Assembly: GCA_037355855.1 (NCBI GenBank)
Contig: CM074759.1
Location: forward strand, 3,596,001 to 3,660,000
DNA length: 64,000 nt
Direction: 5' to 3'
DNA from: Pseudo-nitzschia pungens
Lineage: Eukaryota; Bacillariophyta; Bacillariophyceae; Bacillariales; Bacillariaceae
Shown here: piece by piece, positions 30,336-42,961 of the stretch
Numbering within the stretch: position 1 is the first letter of the stretch
Layout: the number at the start of each line of letters is the position of its first letter
Notes under the pieces: model-generated
Databases searched by the model: none
Told to the model about the DNA's origin: nothing
Seen by the model: only the letters and a program-made list of their open reading frames with translations
Translations under genes and position numbers: made by a program

Positions 30336-32661
30336 AGATATCGACGATCTCATACCTGATGGGGATGACTATGATGAGTATATTGGTAATAATGTCATGA
30401 TCCAGAAGGGCGATGAACGACTACGGTGTGTCGTGAAGAATCGTTCTGCTGATCTTAATGGCAATCCGATTGGTAAGAGGAATGATAACCCTATCCTTGA
30501 TACCAGAATGTATGATCTGCAGTTTCCAGATGGTTCCGTCGAGCAGTACACCGCCAATATCGTTGCTGAGAGCATGTACAGCGAGATCGATGACGACGGA
30601 CGAATGTTCTCTCTACTGGACGAGATTATCGATCACGAGAAGGACGGATCCGCCGTTAGGAAACAAGATGCGACGATCACCAACAAGCATGGTCGCAAAG
30701 TCCCCAAGCCTACAACGAAGGGATGGCGATTGCTCGTCAGTTGGAAAGATGGAACCGAATCCTGGTGTAAGTTGAGCGATCTAAAAGAGTCCTTTCCTGT
30801 GCAGACCGCAGAGTATGCCATATCCGCCAAGATCTCGGATCAGCCAGCGTTTCGATGGTGGATCCACCACGTACTACGAAGGAAGAAGCGAATCCTCAAG
30901 GCCACCAAGCGAAACAAGTACTGGGATAGGACGCACAAGTTTGGAGTGGAGTTACCTCATTCTATTCCCGAAGCCCTAGCCATCGACCGAAAGACTGGAA
31001 CGGACTATTGGGAGAAGGCGATCGCGAAGGAAATGAGGAACAACGAGATGGCGTTCGAGTTCGATCCAACCTACACCGTCGAAGGTCTCAAGGCCGAAGG
31101 TTTCAGCAGGATCACTACCCATATGATATTCGACGTCAAGCTGGGATCCCTTACCAGAAAGGCTAGATTAGTCGCCGACGGCCATAAGGTACAAGCAACA
31201 GCTAAGGAACATACCTTCAGCAGTGTACCAAGCAGAGATTCAGTCCGTATCTTCTTCCTGTTGGCAGCGCTGAACAATTTGGACGTACTGTCTGCGGACA
31301 TCCAGAACGCCTATCTTACAGCGCCGATCAAGAAGAAGTATTATTTGGTTGCACGAGCTGAAGACGGTTTTCCTCCGCACTTGGTAGGTCAGGTATGTAA
31401 GATCGTTCGAGCACTGTATGGACTTCCTGTTGCGGGCGCATCGTTCCGATCCTATTTGACCAAGCACCTACGAACGCTAGGATATCAAGCCTGCAAAGCC
31501 GATCCTGATGTTCATATGCGAGTGGAGACAAGGAAGGATGGTTCTAGGTACTGGGCATACTTGATTGCATACGTCGACGATATCATCTGTTGCAGTGAGG
31601 ACCCACGACGGCAGTTGGAGAGTATCGAGCAGCGCTTCACGTTAAAGGACCGGACTATAGAAGTTCCAACCTTGTATTTGGGCGCTGATATTCATTCGCA
31701 TGTGGTTGAAGACGACCCAATCCCCAAGTGGGCGATGTCCTCCGAGAAATATGCCAAGAAAGCCATCGACGCAGTAGAGAAGGAGCTTGGCACTGAGCAG
31801 TATGGTTACAAGTACCTTCCGAACAAGGTGTCTACCCCGTTGACATCCGATTATCGTCCAGAAGTTGATGTAACCACCGAGCTGGATCCAAGCAAGCAGA
31901 ACTACTACCAGGGCCTGATTGGTGTCTTGAGGTGGTTGTGCGAACTTGGGAGACTGGATTTGGTCATGCCTGTATGTCTTATGTCTAGATATCTAGCACA
32001 AGCGCGAACAGGGCATTTGAACCAAGTATTGCACATGTTTGCCTATCTCAAGGCGCACGCCCGATCCAAGTTAGTATTTGACGAGACGCGTCCTGAAGTG
32101 GACGAGTCCAGATTCCCCGACTGTGATTGGAGTGAGTTCTATCCAGATGCCAAGGAGGTATTGCCACCAGATGCTCCTGAACCCCTTGGGAAAGCAGTTA
32201 TTATGAGTTGTTTTGTTGACGCCGATCATGCCGGATGCAAAGCAACAAGAAGATCCCATACAGGAATTATTATATTCCTAAACAGGGCCCCTATCCTGTG
32301 GTTCAGCAAACGCCAGACCACTGTGGACACCTCAACCTTCGGTTCTGAGATAGTGGCATTACGGATTGCCATTGAACTGATTGAGGGCCTCAGGTACAAG
32401 CTTAGGATGATGGGGGTCCCTATTGAAGGTCCTACCAATGTGTACTGTGACAACGAGTCTGTCGTTAAGAACACCACCAGGCCGGAGAGTCCATGCAACA
32501 AGAAGCATAACAGCGTTGCTTACCACAAGGTGCGCGAGTCTATTGCTGCTGGGACGATTAGAATTGCAAAAGAGCCTGGCGAGACCAATATTGCTGATTT
32601 GTTCACCAAGCTGCTGAATGGTCCCATGTTGAAGAGCCACTGCGAGCGCTGCATGTGGTAG
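30336..32661 (+). pseudogene. CO2 pol, segment 3 (RT and RNase H)
   Basis: C-terminal piece of CO2 pol with LSADIQNAYL, the catalytic AYVDDIICC, RNase H VDADHAGCKATRRSHTG and NIADLFTKLL. It is uninterrupted to the TAG at 32659-32661. The frame in all three pieces is open, so CO2 pol was intact until GB and FH arrived. An apparent ATG at 30265 lies inside FH and is not a native start. Confidence 0.9.
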
Positions 32662-33291
32662 GAGCTGTCAGCTGCATTATTTGAGGTACTTCGACCCCCT
32701 GACAAGCAGCTCGGACGCAGAAGATTTTTTGATTTCGATTTTTGGAACCAGTCGATTCCGGATTTCGATTACGAGCTCATTTCGATTCCGATTTTCGGAT
32801 GCAACGATTTTCGGAAGCAATCGATTACGATTTTTGGAAGCAATCGAACGCACAGCTGATTTCGATGTGAGCTTCCTGACCACTTCGATTTCATTCCGAT
32901 TCCGGATCCGATCTGATCTTATGTTATATGATTCGTATTTGGGAGTCTCCCGGTACACCGGTTCCGGGGACTATAAAGATTTGAAACAACAATAGGCCGA
33001 TTGATATGTCCTTATACGTGTTAAGGAACCGGACCAAGGGCAAAACGCCTTTCGGTCCAACCCCCTCTTTTTTTTTTCTACCATAAATCGGCCGGGCCTC
33101 TGATAGAGAATTGCAATATTTGATGCAGTTTGACCTCTGACAAGTGATATGGATACACCCCTGAATTTCTGTTATGATCCATCCAAGTGTCCTGGTACAG
33201 CAAGCAAGAGTATTGGTGTTCCCCCGGGAGTATCAGTTTCCGGGGACCAGTATGGTTGCTCATACAGGCACTAGCATGAATCACGGGGACT
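32662..33291 (+). other. CO2 3' untranslated region
   Basis: No gene. It contains a degenerate array of TTTCGATT and GGAAGCAATCGA-like words (32720-32900) and ends with the CACGGGGACT polypurine segment. Confidence 0.55.
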
Positions 33292-34249
33292 ATGAAGATA
33301 TTCAAGGTGGTGCTATGATCTGTGCTAACAAGGCTCCTGTGTAGAAGGGCTACTGGGTCTACAGACAGCAACATCCAGTAACTGACTAACAGGTGTTGAG
33401 CTGAGTGCTAGAGCTGTGTGCTAATTGCTAGCATACAGGCTCAGCAACAGGCTTAGCAACAGGCTTAGCAGCAGGCTTAGCAGCAGGCTTAGCAGCAGGC
33501 TTAGCAGCAGGCTTAGCAGCAGGCTTAGCAGCAGACCTATCCTGTCTAGTAATGCTAGCAGAGTTTACTAGGGTCGCCGCGTACGATTTGTACCAATCGT
33601 ACGTACCCCGAGTAAAGCACCTTTTAAGGGTGTAGCTAAATACTACAGGGTTAGGGTTGCTAATGCTACGAGATACTGAAAGATGCTAACCTACCATCAT
33701 ACCAATGCTAAGATACGATGCTACCGCCGGGGTCGGGTCATTGGTGTATAATATATACCATGACCGGATACCCGGCCCAAACAGTTATCAAACGTGCTAG
33801 CATAAGTGAGCTAGCACACGATTCGATCTAATTAATCGGAGATACCTACGATACTCCAATACAGTACGCTACTCGTAGAATACAGTACCAGAGCTACAGG
33901 AGCTCTGTTATTATACGAGTTAGCGAGTTAGCGAATCGATGTCACGATACACGATACAGAGCTGAGCGCTTTGGCTCAGCTCCCTTTTATTCACTCTTTC
34001 TTTTATACTCTAAAATAAACACGCCTATCATGCCCTCCTATCGATCGATTCCGATGTACCTCTAGGGAAGTGCCTTGTATTGCTTGAGCGTATGCAATAG
34101 ACCTTGAACAGTCCACTGTAGACTCACGATTTGCCAGGACTTTATGTGTTATTATTGTTAGGGCTTTCCACTATTTTTAGACCAGTATGAGATAGTTCAT
34201 ATCTACGATTAAGTTCCCCAAAGGCCGCTGACGAGCGGATATCATCACA
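33292..34249 (+). repeat. CO2 3' LTR (958 bp)
   Basis: Pairs with 20547-21480. It is 24 bp longer because of two extra CAGGCTTAGCAG units, plus about three substitutions seen by eye. It is followed by CGACT at 34250-34254. Confidence 0.93.
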
Positions 34250-34254
34250 CGACT

Positions 34255-34419
34255 GGTGTCTACTGGTGTCTACTGGTGTCGCAGGGGGTTTCGAGAATTT
34301 AATTTTTATTTTCAAATTTTCGTCGCGCGCGGAGAGATTGGATCGTGCGCGATTTTTGGGATGATCGAAGAATTTAATATCTACGAAGTATTTTTTTTCC
34401 AAAAAATCAACCATGTTCC
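34255..34419. mobile_element. MY, right part
   Basis: Three more CTGGTGTC minisatellite copies, AT-rich filler, then the terminal inverted repeat AAAAAATCAACCATGTTCC that pairs with 19688-19705. Confidence 0.5.
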
Positions 34420-34986
34420 TGGACAATAATTATTTATTGTCCAAACGTGTAATCTTACGCAGTAGAAGTATTCTCCGTCCTTCCGTTGCATCACGCGGTA
34501 ACTCCCGTACCGGTATGGTTCAAAATTGAACCAACAACTCCATTAGTTGTCTTCATGATCTGGTGTGTTTTTTGAAACAAGCGTAAAATCTTACGAGTAA
34601 GTGACTCGTACGAGTAGAAAATGCTTCGTGAGAATTTCAGATTCGGCCAGATTGACCATGCATGCGCACCTCTCGTGCCAATTTCCGAAAAAATGCCATT
34701 TCACTTCACTCCGTCTACTCGCAACAAGAAAATATCCGTTAGTTTTCCAACATGTATCACAAATCATGACAACAGTAGCTTGTACTCAAATTTGCTACAT
34801 TGATGCTCCAATAATCCTAACGACACGACAGCATAGAGGTTCCCTCTCTTCATGCCAGAGAAATCAAAAACTACACTTTAATGATATTGACAGTTTAGTG
34901 AATGAAGAACTACTCTTCGACAGATCGAACGAGAAGGTTACAGTTTTCATGCTTCAAGAACAACTGAATGTACGAACATTACCATC
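34420..34986. other. Upstream region of the ankyrin-pseudokinase gene
   Basis: It opens with a short palindrome GGACAATAA/TTATTGTCC (34421-34442). No TE similarity was noticed beyond that. It probably holds the promoter and 5' UTR of the gene starting at 34987. A 139-codon frame at 34601-35020 overlaps the gene start in another phase and is not believed. Confidence 0.4.
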
Positions 34987-37900
34987 ATGGGAAAATACAG
35001 CGGGACTCTTCACAAGCTAATCGAGAGTGCTTGTCACTCGAACAGCGAGAAAAAATGGTCACAAGTTCTCTTTTACTTAGAAGGTCACACTATTAGTGAT
35101 GCAAATACAGCAAAACCTCCCGGTTTTGAATCACCGCTTGCGCCGAGTATGGTTCCGAGCCCCGAACTTGAACGTGAACTGTTTGATCAACAAGGTCCGA
35201 AGCGAGAAGATTCTCCGCTTAAAATAGCGGTTAAATCGGCTCCCGCAAAGGTCATCGCCGCGCTCTGTCACATAGGACCAGAAGCATCGAGGATGGTTGA
35301 CAATAGAGAACGACTCCCGATTCACGTGGCATGTCGACGAAGCTCGGAGGACCCGCAGACAGAGAAAGTTCTGATGGTGCTTGCGAAGTGCAACCCTGAA
35401 AGTTTATTGCATCGTGACGACTGCGGTAGAACGCCACTCCATTGGCTCTTTTGGTTTCATGCGAAAAGTCGGTCGCCGGAGATTGTGAAATTCTTCTGTC
35501 AAGAATTGCCGTACGATTTATTTTTAGATATTCGGCAACCGCAGACAGCCAGCAGTGAAAAGTACCCGCTTCCAGAAATTCATCGTCCAAGCGAGAAAAT
35601 GGAAATACCACAAAGTGCCTCTATCGTTCACGATTCCTGCCATGGCGCCTTGCCATTGCACTATGCCGTCATGCAAGGCGCTAGCAAGGAATCTATTCGA
35701 GCTCTAATCAACGATTATCCAGGGTCTATTGCTGTGGCAGATCGCAGGGGGAGATCGCCTTTAGCTTGGTATTTGGGTGCTGGAAGCTTGTCAGAAAGCA
35801 ACAAGAAAAACGTCTGCGGTGAAATCAATGATCCAAACATAGCACCATGGTGGCACACGAGACTTTCAATGCAACTGATCCAACTCTTGGTATCAAGTAA
35901 GGCGGCAAGAATGGTCGACAAGGACAAGAGACGAACGTCATTACACTGGGCATGTGTTTTTTTTTCGAGGTCAATTTCAACAGGTTCTAACCATGTCGAT
36001 CAATCCCAAGTAGGTCCCAGTATTTCCAACAAAATTTTTCAAATCATACTGAATCACAACATTGAGGCATTGACCTTTCAAGATGTTAACGGAGAGACGC
36101 CTCTTCATGTGATGTTTTCAGTCATCGCAGAAATTCAAAATATGGAACGTCAACGCATAACGGCTAACCGAAATATCAAGGCAACGGAAGTCAATCTTGC
36201 CATGGGGGGACCGGCGGCCTTTAACCCACCTAAACAACTTATTGAGCTTCTGCTAAAATGTCCTGACGTTGACGGCCAAGACATCGGCCATAACTATAAT
36301 GACAAAGGGCAGCGTCTTGTGTCAGCGGCATCATTGGAGAATAAATACGGCATACTACCTCTCCATACGGCATTACACGTAGCTACCTCCAGCGAATGCA
36401 TTGAATTATTGATACAATCGCACCCAACAGGATTGGTTCATTCCAGCGAGGACCAAATGCAAACGCCACTCATCCATGCCTTTTCTTCTGAATTTTCAGC
36501 CCCTTTACAGCCAGTCGCAAATCTGAAGTTGCTTTTAGCCACATACCCCACATCTCGCCATGGAACTTACATGGATGGACGACTTGCGGTGAAAATGGAA
36601 GATGCTCTCGGAATGTACCCAATTCATTATGCCTGTCAAAATCACGCATCATTCGAAACTGTAAAACTTTTCGTTGAGAATTCCAATCGCTGCGCTACTC
36701 ACCAGAACTCCGACGGGGAATTACCGATTCATTGTATGCTTTCGCGATACAATCTATTTGTTGCGCCCACAAGTGGAAGTGTACGAGGTGCTTCGCTTGC
36801 TAAGCCCCTTGGTCTGATGACCGAAATCGAGAAAGAATGGCAAAACGAGGTGAAACAAGTCCAAAAACTCAAAATGAGAATCTTGTTGGAGCCACTGAAA
36901 ACACCTGATCACCTCAAACTTTCAAGTTTTGCGCATGGTATGACGCCTTTGCATGTGGCCGTGGCTTTTGGTGTTTTGTCGTATGAACGAATCTTTCGAA
37001 TGATATATGCTTACCCTGAAGCAAATCGTCAGAAAACGACTGAAGAGAACCACGAATACTTTTGCATTCAACTCCATGATCGTCTTCAAGAGGAAACAGA
37101 GGATCTCGAGGAATGGCAGGCTATCAAAGAGCTTCTTTATTCTTTTAATCCACTTGTCGATAGCCACCGACGAGAAGAAGAGCTCCTGGATGCTTGCTGC
37201 AAAGTCGTTCGAAATGAAATCACTGGCAACGGTAGCTTTCATCTCAAGAAATTAAAGGACTTCAACATGAAGTCCCTTGAGAATGATGATCTAAACCAAA
37301 CACTTTCTGAAATCAATGTCCCTGTTGCCGAGGCCCCGAAGCGGTCGGAAACAAGGAGACAGAAAAAAGCTCGGAGTCGTAGTTTGCAGAAAATGACATA
37401 CGAACCGAACGACGTCGCGGGTAATGATACTTCACCTTCTTTTGTTTCGATGCTCGCTAAAAAGCTTACCGGAAGAAAGAAAAATGAGGTACAAAAATCA
37501 ATTTATGACGACGATTTACAAGGACAGTATGTTGTAAGTCCTCAACAAAGCATGGACGAAGACGAAGAGCACAACGCAGATGCGTTTTCTAATTCAAGTG
37601 AAGATGGACGCGATTCAGAATATGATTCTCTCTCGGATGAGGATTTATTTTCTGACACCTTAGTCAGTGACGCTGTCAGCCAAACCCTATCACAAACACT
37701 CAGTTACGTGCAGGATGGAACTTGTTCAAGCGACAAGTCCTTGCTCCGAAAGGCGATTGCAGGTAGAATGAATGAAGACCAACAGGCAACAAACAGTTAC
37801 AATGCTGACCATAAAATACGTGAAGAAAAGAAAGAAGACATGTCAACATCATCACGGGACATACGTAGAGTGTTTGAGCTTAGTCCTGTTGCGTTAAGAC

Positions 37901-40900
37901 TTTGGTGCTTTTTTGTTACATACAACGATCGCAAGAGTCCAGAGGACAATTACCTCCAGCAAGTTGAATCTATCCTTGAGGATTTGGAATTCGATGTCGT
38001 TGAGAAACTTATCGATCTAGCTGTGCCAGAATTTGCGGTCGAGTTTATGGAACCAGAGGTTTCACCGGTAGGTTTGACCATGCGTGATATCGCAAGTCCA
38101 AAAGTAAAAGCCCTTTTTGAGAGTTACTACTACTTCTTGGGTCGTTACGAATTCTCCTCTGAAATCGATGGCGTCTTGTTACATCGCAGTTGCGATAGTA
38201 ACACAGTTTATATTCGAGCAACAGAACATGTTGTGAGAACAACTGAGTATCAGCCTCCGAAGATTTATAGTCCTGGAGTAGCAGAAGAATCGATATGGAA
38301 CACAGGTGTAATGGTTCGCGACGAAGAAGGTTATGAGGCTTCTAAGTTTAAAGATAAGAAGCGACAAGTTTGTTTCAAATTTACCCGAAATGAAACGATA
38401 TACAACAACGAGGTGAAATCACGCGCACAACTTGGTATGAAAGAGGGTGTTGTTATTCCCAACCATATTCTTCCCCTCCTCTGCCATTTCAGTTCGTCAG
38501 AGCCCGGGCGCTATCGATTGGATGTGAAAGATGAACGTTTTATGACTTTAAATTGTTACGGTGGGGATCGAATATGCCTTTCTGATTATCCGTACGCGCT
38601 CGTCTACCCACATTCTGACGAAGGAGATTTGTACGACTATTCCTTTCATCAAGGATCTCACCAACACCACGAAATTGTTGATATTGGTCTCCAGCTTACG
38701 AAAGCGCTCAAATTGATGCACGAAAAGAACGTCATCCATCGTAACCTGTCGTTGCGTTCAATAGCGATGCTTCCATTTGACAACGACGTTCAAGACCTTC
38801 GTCGAACGTGGGCTTTGACAAATTTTTCGGGTGCATCATGCAATTTTGAAGCAGACTTTATGGGTGCAATTTCTCAAGACGGATCAGTTCAATTCCAAAC
38901 AGGTCTTCTTCCACCAGAAATGTTCACGAAAGTTTCATACGCTGAAGAAAAAATGTACCGGATCTACTGGGAGAAGGTTGAAAAGATTTTCCAGATACAA
39001 GTTGATCGGAGGATAAAAGAACCGTACGTTGATCCAACCACTGGCTGTTCGTACGTTGTGCGCTGTCACTATGTACCAAACGAGGAAGACAAGAATATGG
39101 TTGCTCAAGTACCTGAGCTTCCTTATGTGCTGGTTCAGACAAGGGAGAGTGTAGATTTGTGGTGCCTTGGGCTTTTGCTTTATACTCTTTGTAGCGGAGG
39201 GCGCCCTCTTTTCCCCGTGAACATTAAATCTGGTCACCTCCTTGATTACCAGGGTATCGTTAACTGGAACATGGACTTTGCTCGATCAAGTATTTATGAA
39301 AATGTCGAAGATCCTGTTGCACAGGATTTGTTGTTGAAACTTCTTGCCCCGTTCGACGAGCGAAGTAATCTTACAGCGGAAAGTGTCCTTTCCCATCCTT
39401 ACTTCTCTTCGAATAATTCGCAACTTCGTCAAAGAATAATTGAAAACAGCATCAACGAGAGAGCTACTCACTTGCGTAATCGGACCAAAGATATTACATT
39501 GAAATACGAGAACAATTGGCTGGCATCTCGCTCAGTGAAAATCAACTGCTGGAATTTTGACATGCTTAAAACGTTTCACTTTTCGTCATCGGAAATAGTG
39601 AGGAAGATGATTGGTCAGAAAAATTCTATGCCGTCAAGTTTTATTGTATTACCTTACAAACTTTCCTCCAAGAACAAGAAGTCAAAATTATCTCCTACAA
39701 CAAAGAAGGATGTCGAGCGGGCTGAACGTATGGGTATTTCAATGATATCCCTAGCAAAAGCTCTTTTCTTTGGCTCATGTGTTGAGGAGACAATCAAAAA
39801 ATCAAGTTCCGAGCAAAAATGGGATGCTGTAACGTTGCTGAAATCCGCAAAGTTGCCTGCTCCCGAAGCTTACGAGGATCTGAAGGAAGAGTTTTGCAAA
39901 GTTGCTGCAGATCATATCGAAGCCTTTCGTGCAGACCCACGATTTGTAGTGAAGAAATTGATTGAACGACGTTACCTCGAAATAAGAGCAATTTTCAAGG
40001 ATGCCAAAAGAGCTTTCGTCTATCTGGTGGACGAGTTCATCGGAATACCACTTGTGGGTAGTGCTCACGTTCCATATCCACTTGAAATAGCGGAATCAAG
40101 TGTCGATAGCAGCCTGTCCAAAATACTCCCATTCATGCACTGTTGCTCCTTGGTCGCGAGAGGGACATCTGGAGGTATTTCTGGCATCGTCCGCCTTATA
40201 TTTGAGGCAGCGTTTGTAAGTGGACTCTTTTTTGATGGTTTTACAATGAATTTTGAATTTTTGTAAGTCTGACTTTTTTTTCTTATGTTCAAAATCAGCC
40301 TCACGTTCCACCGTCTTGGAGCCAGGCTGCATCGGGCCTAATTCATTCTTTGGATGAAGACTTCATTAAAAGAGAAACGATGCTATTGCATCAAGTTTTG
40401 TCCAGTTTACATTCCCCGAGGGCCCGCAGAAGCCTCGGCGACGACCTTTCAGCGATCAAATCAATGTGTACGAAGACAGATATTCGCGGAGAATTTGCGA
40501 ATCTTCATCGAGTTCAATGTGCCGATTCATCGCTATGGACCTCTCCTGATAGTTTGAAAACCATTCAAGATGCTTGCGATGAATATGATTTCAAGCAGGC
40601 TATGAAGATTCAGGCAGATCTGGAGACAAAATTGACATCGCAACAGCAACTGATAAAGCAACTTCAAGAGAAAATAGAAGTCATGAACTGGCACAAAGAG
40701 TTGAATCTGAATATACCAGATTCTCCTACTCGGATTAAAAAGTTGACGCCGCCTGTTGGTGTGCAAGAGAATATCGTTTCCTCTTCTACAAGCAGTAAGC
40801 AAGCAAATCTGTCTCAGAGAAATAGCAAAAGAGAGAATGGATCAAACCCCAAACTGAAAAGTGATGGCGTAGACGTGACATCAGTGGCCACTACCAACTC

Positions 40901-40937
40901 GAAATCAACCTACCGTGACCATATTAGTGTCGATTGA
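34987..40937 (+). CDS. Ankyrin-repeat pseudokinase, two exons (34987-40215, 40299-40937)
   Basis: Large host gene; the spliced product is about 1,955 aa. Residues about 70-690 carry many ankyrin-type units (LPIHVACRRSS, GRTPLHWLFWF, GALPLHYAVMQGA, GETPLHVMF, GMTPLHVAVAF), a protein-binding array. A basic then acidic low-complexity linker (about 780-900) follows. Residues about 1160-1440 look like a protein kinase, but the catalytic loop reads HRNLSLRSI instead of HRDxxxxN and the DFG position reads NFS, so it is probably a pseudokinase acting as a scaffold. ESVDLWCLGLLLYTL matches the kinase F helix. The C-terminus has a short coiled coil (QQLIKQLQEKIEVM). The start ATG has context ACCATCATGGG. 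The intron 40216-40298 keeps phase 0 on both sides. It ends in TGA. The specific pathway is unknown. Confidence 0.85.
40216..40298 (+). other. 83-bp GT-AG intron
   Basis: Donor TTT|GTAAGT at 40216 and acceptor AATCAG|CCT ending at 40298. A second GTAAGT at 40263 would break the frame, while 40216 joins both exons in phase 0. The intron is T-rich near the acceptor. Without splicing the protein would end in FEFL at 40266. Confidence 0.8.
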
Positions 40938-41408
40938 CAATCTCTGATTATGACATACTGAAACAGCTTGAGAGCGGTCGATGGAATAAGACATTCGCAA
41001 CGAGTTTTTATTTTTTATTGTCGTTAAAAGAAATGGTTTTCTTTTCTATCTACGTTACTGTAGTTAATAGTGTATTAATTAATTAATGACGTCGTTGCGA
41101 AAAGATTATTACGAAGTAGTTGTGGAAACAGCACGGAGAGTGATGATCTTTCGTTTCACTTTTGGAAACACTGAGTCAAATGAAAGGATTGTAAAATGAA
41201 AAGCTACTATTCGCCTTTCGCACATAATACAAAACATGGATTGTGAAAACCATTTTACTTTTTGTCTATTAATGATTACTTCTTAAACCGCATTTAGAAA
41301 CCCGGATTTCTGTTCCGAAGACACAATGAATGATTTAATTAAACAGCAAAAGGTGACGAAGCTCAGTACAAAATACAAGCACTTTTTCAGCTCCATACGA
41401 TTGAAGGT
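40938..41408. other. Intergenic region between convergent genes
   Basis: A/T-rich sequence with no recognisable gene or repeat. It must hold the two facing transcription ends. Confidence 0.5.
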
Positions 41409-42203
41409 TCACGCATTCGAACCCTTCAAATGAATCGGCAAATTGCATTCTGACATTACATTTGTTTCCGCTATCTCGTCTTCGTCAGGTGCCTCTAAGA
41501 TTTCAGCCAAATTAGTAATTTTGATTTTCGATGTTTTCTCGTTTGGGTCGTCTTCGTCTTCGATTTCCTCCAAGGGTTCGAGTGTAACTTCCCCACCCGT
41601 GGTGATCGATCCTCCCCGAGAGAGCGTTCCCTCTCGCTTTAAGTCCGTAAAGGCGTGGCAGTCCTCTAAAGTTTCGTCCCTCAAGCGTTCATTAACGGCT
41701 GGCAAATTTGATAGTGATCTGTGCAAACTCTGTGCAATTTCCTGTTGGTCCTTGAGGTTGAGTTCTAGAACACCCATTTTGTCTGTCAATATATCGGTAT
41801 CGATTCCTTGATCTTCTAGGCTTGAGATGGAGGAACCACCGTCGAAAGTATTGGTGCTTTGCCCACGATATAGCGGCGATTCGCTTCCTGATCGTGAGGA
41901 CAAAGCATCTTTGCGCCGTAGCAAGGCATTCTCACGGGTTTGCAAACTGGATAAGGAACCTGTCAATCGAGCTTCCAACATCATTTTTGTATTTCCGATG
42001 CGGAGAGGCTCAGTTGCCGAAGTCTTCACATTTGATCCGTCGTTTGGGGAGACTTGCTGGTCGAGTTTCTTCCATTCCGAACCATCGGATGATTTGTCGG
42101 TTACCGTGCTTGTCCCTATAGTTGTTGTTGTTGCCTTCGACACAGAAGTGTCGGTCGGGAGCACTGCACCCACATTAGTGTTCAGAGAGATCTCACTTGA
42201 CAT
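41409..42203 (-). CDS. 264-aa Ser/Thr-rich acidic protein of unknown function
   Basis: Single uninterrupted frame from ATG (TGTCAAGTGAG context) to TGA, convergent with the pseudokinase gene. The N-terminal 60 residues are Ser/Thr-rich. The middle has polar segments with charged helical character (about 75-100 and 140-180). The C-terminal third is acidic (LEPLEEIEDEDDPNE), followed by a short amphipathic segment SKIKITNLAEILEAPDEDE. No enzyme motif, signal peptide or membrane span is visible, and the composition suggests a largely disordered protein. I do not recognise a family. Codon use is ordinary and unlike the transposons nearby, which supports a host gene. Confidence 0.65.
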   Translation of the reverse strand: MSSEISLNTNVGAVLPTDTSVSKATTTTIGTSTVTDKSSDGSEWKKLDQQVSPNDGSNVKTSATEPLRIGNTKMMLEARLTGSLSSLQTRENALLRRKDALSSRSGSESPLYRGQSTNTFDGGSSISSLEDQGIDTDILTDKMGVLELNLKDQQEIAQSLHRSLSNLPAVNERLRDETLEDCHAFTDLKREGTLSRGGSITTGGEVTLEPLEEIEDEDDPNEKTSKIKITNLAEILEAPDEDEIAETNVMSECNLPIHLKGSNA

Positions 42204-42300
42204 AGTTTGGCAAATTATAATCGAAACAGAGTGTTGCCCGTGTTGGTCTACGATGTGAGAAAAGATGATGATATCCCAATAATGTCTAACGGAGTGAACA

Positions 42301-42537
42301 CTAATCCACTAGGTGAACTAATCTTCTATCTGTCCTGGGAGGAGAAACTCTTGTTGGGCAGGAACGTCTGAGATTACTTTTGCGAGAGATTTCGTTACTG
42401 TACGTCGTTTGATGGAAATAAAGTGAATAAGCTCGGTGAAGATTATTATTAGAAGTATTTGGTGTCGTGTCGTCGATGTTGAAGTGTGTCAATGCTTTTC
42501 TTTCTTCGTTTGTGGGAGCTGCAGTTCCATCAGACAC
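42301..42537 (-). CDS. Possible 78-aa ORF or upstream exon
   Basis: A frame starting MSDGTAAPTNEERKALTHF ends 97 bp before the start of the 264-aa gene on the same strand. It could be a small protein, an upstream ORF in its mRNA or an exon. No motif is visible and support is weak. Confidence 0.25.
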   Translation of the reverse strand: MSDGTAAPTNEERKALTHFNIDDTTPNTSNNNLHRAYSLYFHQTTYSNEISRKSNLRRSCPTRVSPPRTDRRLVHLVD

Positions 42538-42961
42538 GAGGAGAAAAGTACTGCTTATGTTCTGGGTAACCTTACTCGTAGTAAGTTACCGTACAGGTTA
42601 CGAGTACGGTAAGTTAGTTGTCAGGTGTCAAATACAGTAAGGTTACCTGTAATTACCGAACCACCCAGAAGTACGAGTAACTTACCCGTACTTCACAGAT
42701 ATTTTCAAAAATTAGAAAAGTATGTAAGGTTTCACGAAGTAGTAGCATTCAATACTCTTAGGAAGTAAGAACCTTTTAAAATAATAGTAATAATTCCACA
42801 TTTATTTCGTACGAGTAAGGTTATCCTTACTCGTACACAGCCGTGCAATCTTTAATCTTAGTGTACAAGAAGCAAGATTTACGCAGCGGATTTCCGTTTA
42901 AGACTCAACGGTTATTGACCGTCATCACACAATTTTTTTCACTGCATTGTACATAAAATTC
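42538..42961. other. Intergenic, GTTAC/GTAAC-rich stretch
   Basis: From 42560 to 42690 the words GGTTAC, GTAAGTTA, TACGAGTA and their complements alternate on both strands, giving several short hairpins. Similar words recur at 61190-61300 near the RRP43-like gene. No gene is seen. Confidence 0.4.

Noticed and set aside
34601..35020. 139-codon frame before the pseudokinase gene
   Set aside because: Overlaps the chosen start in another phase, with no motif and no splice solution that joins it to the gene.
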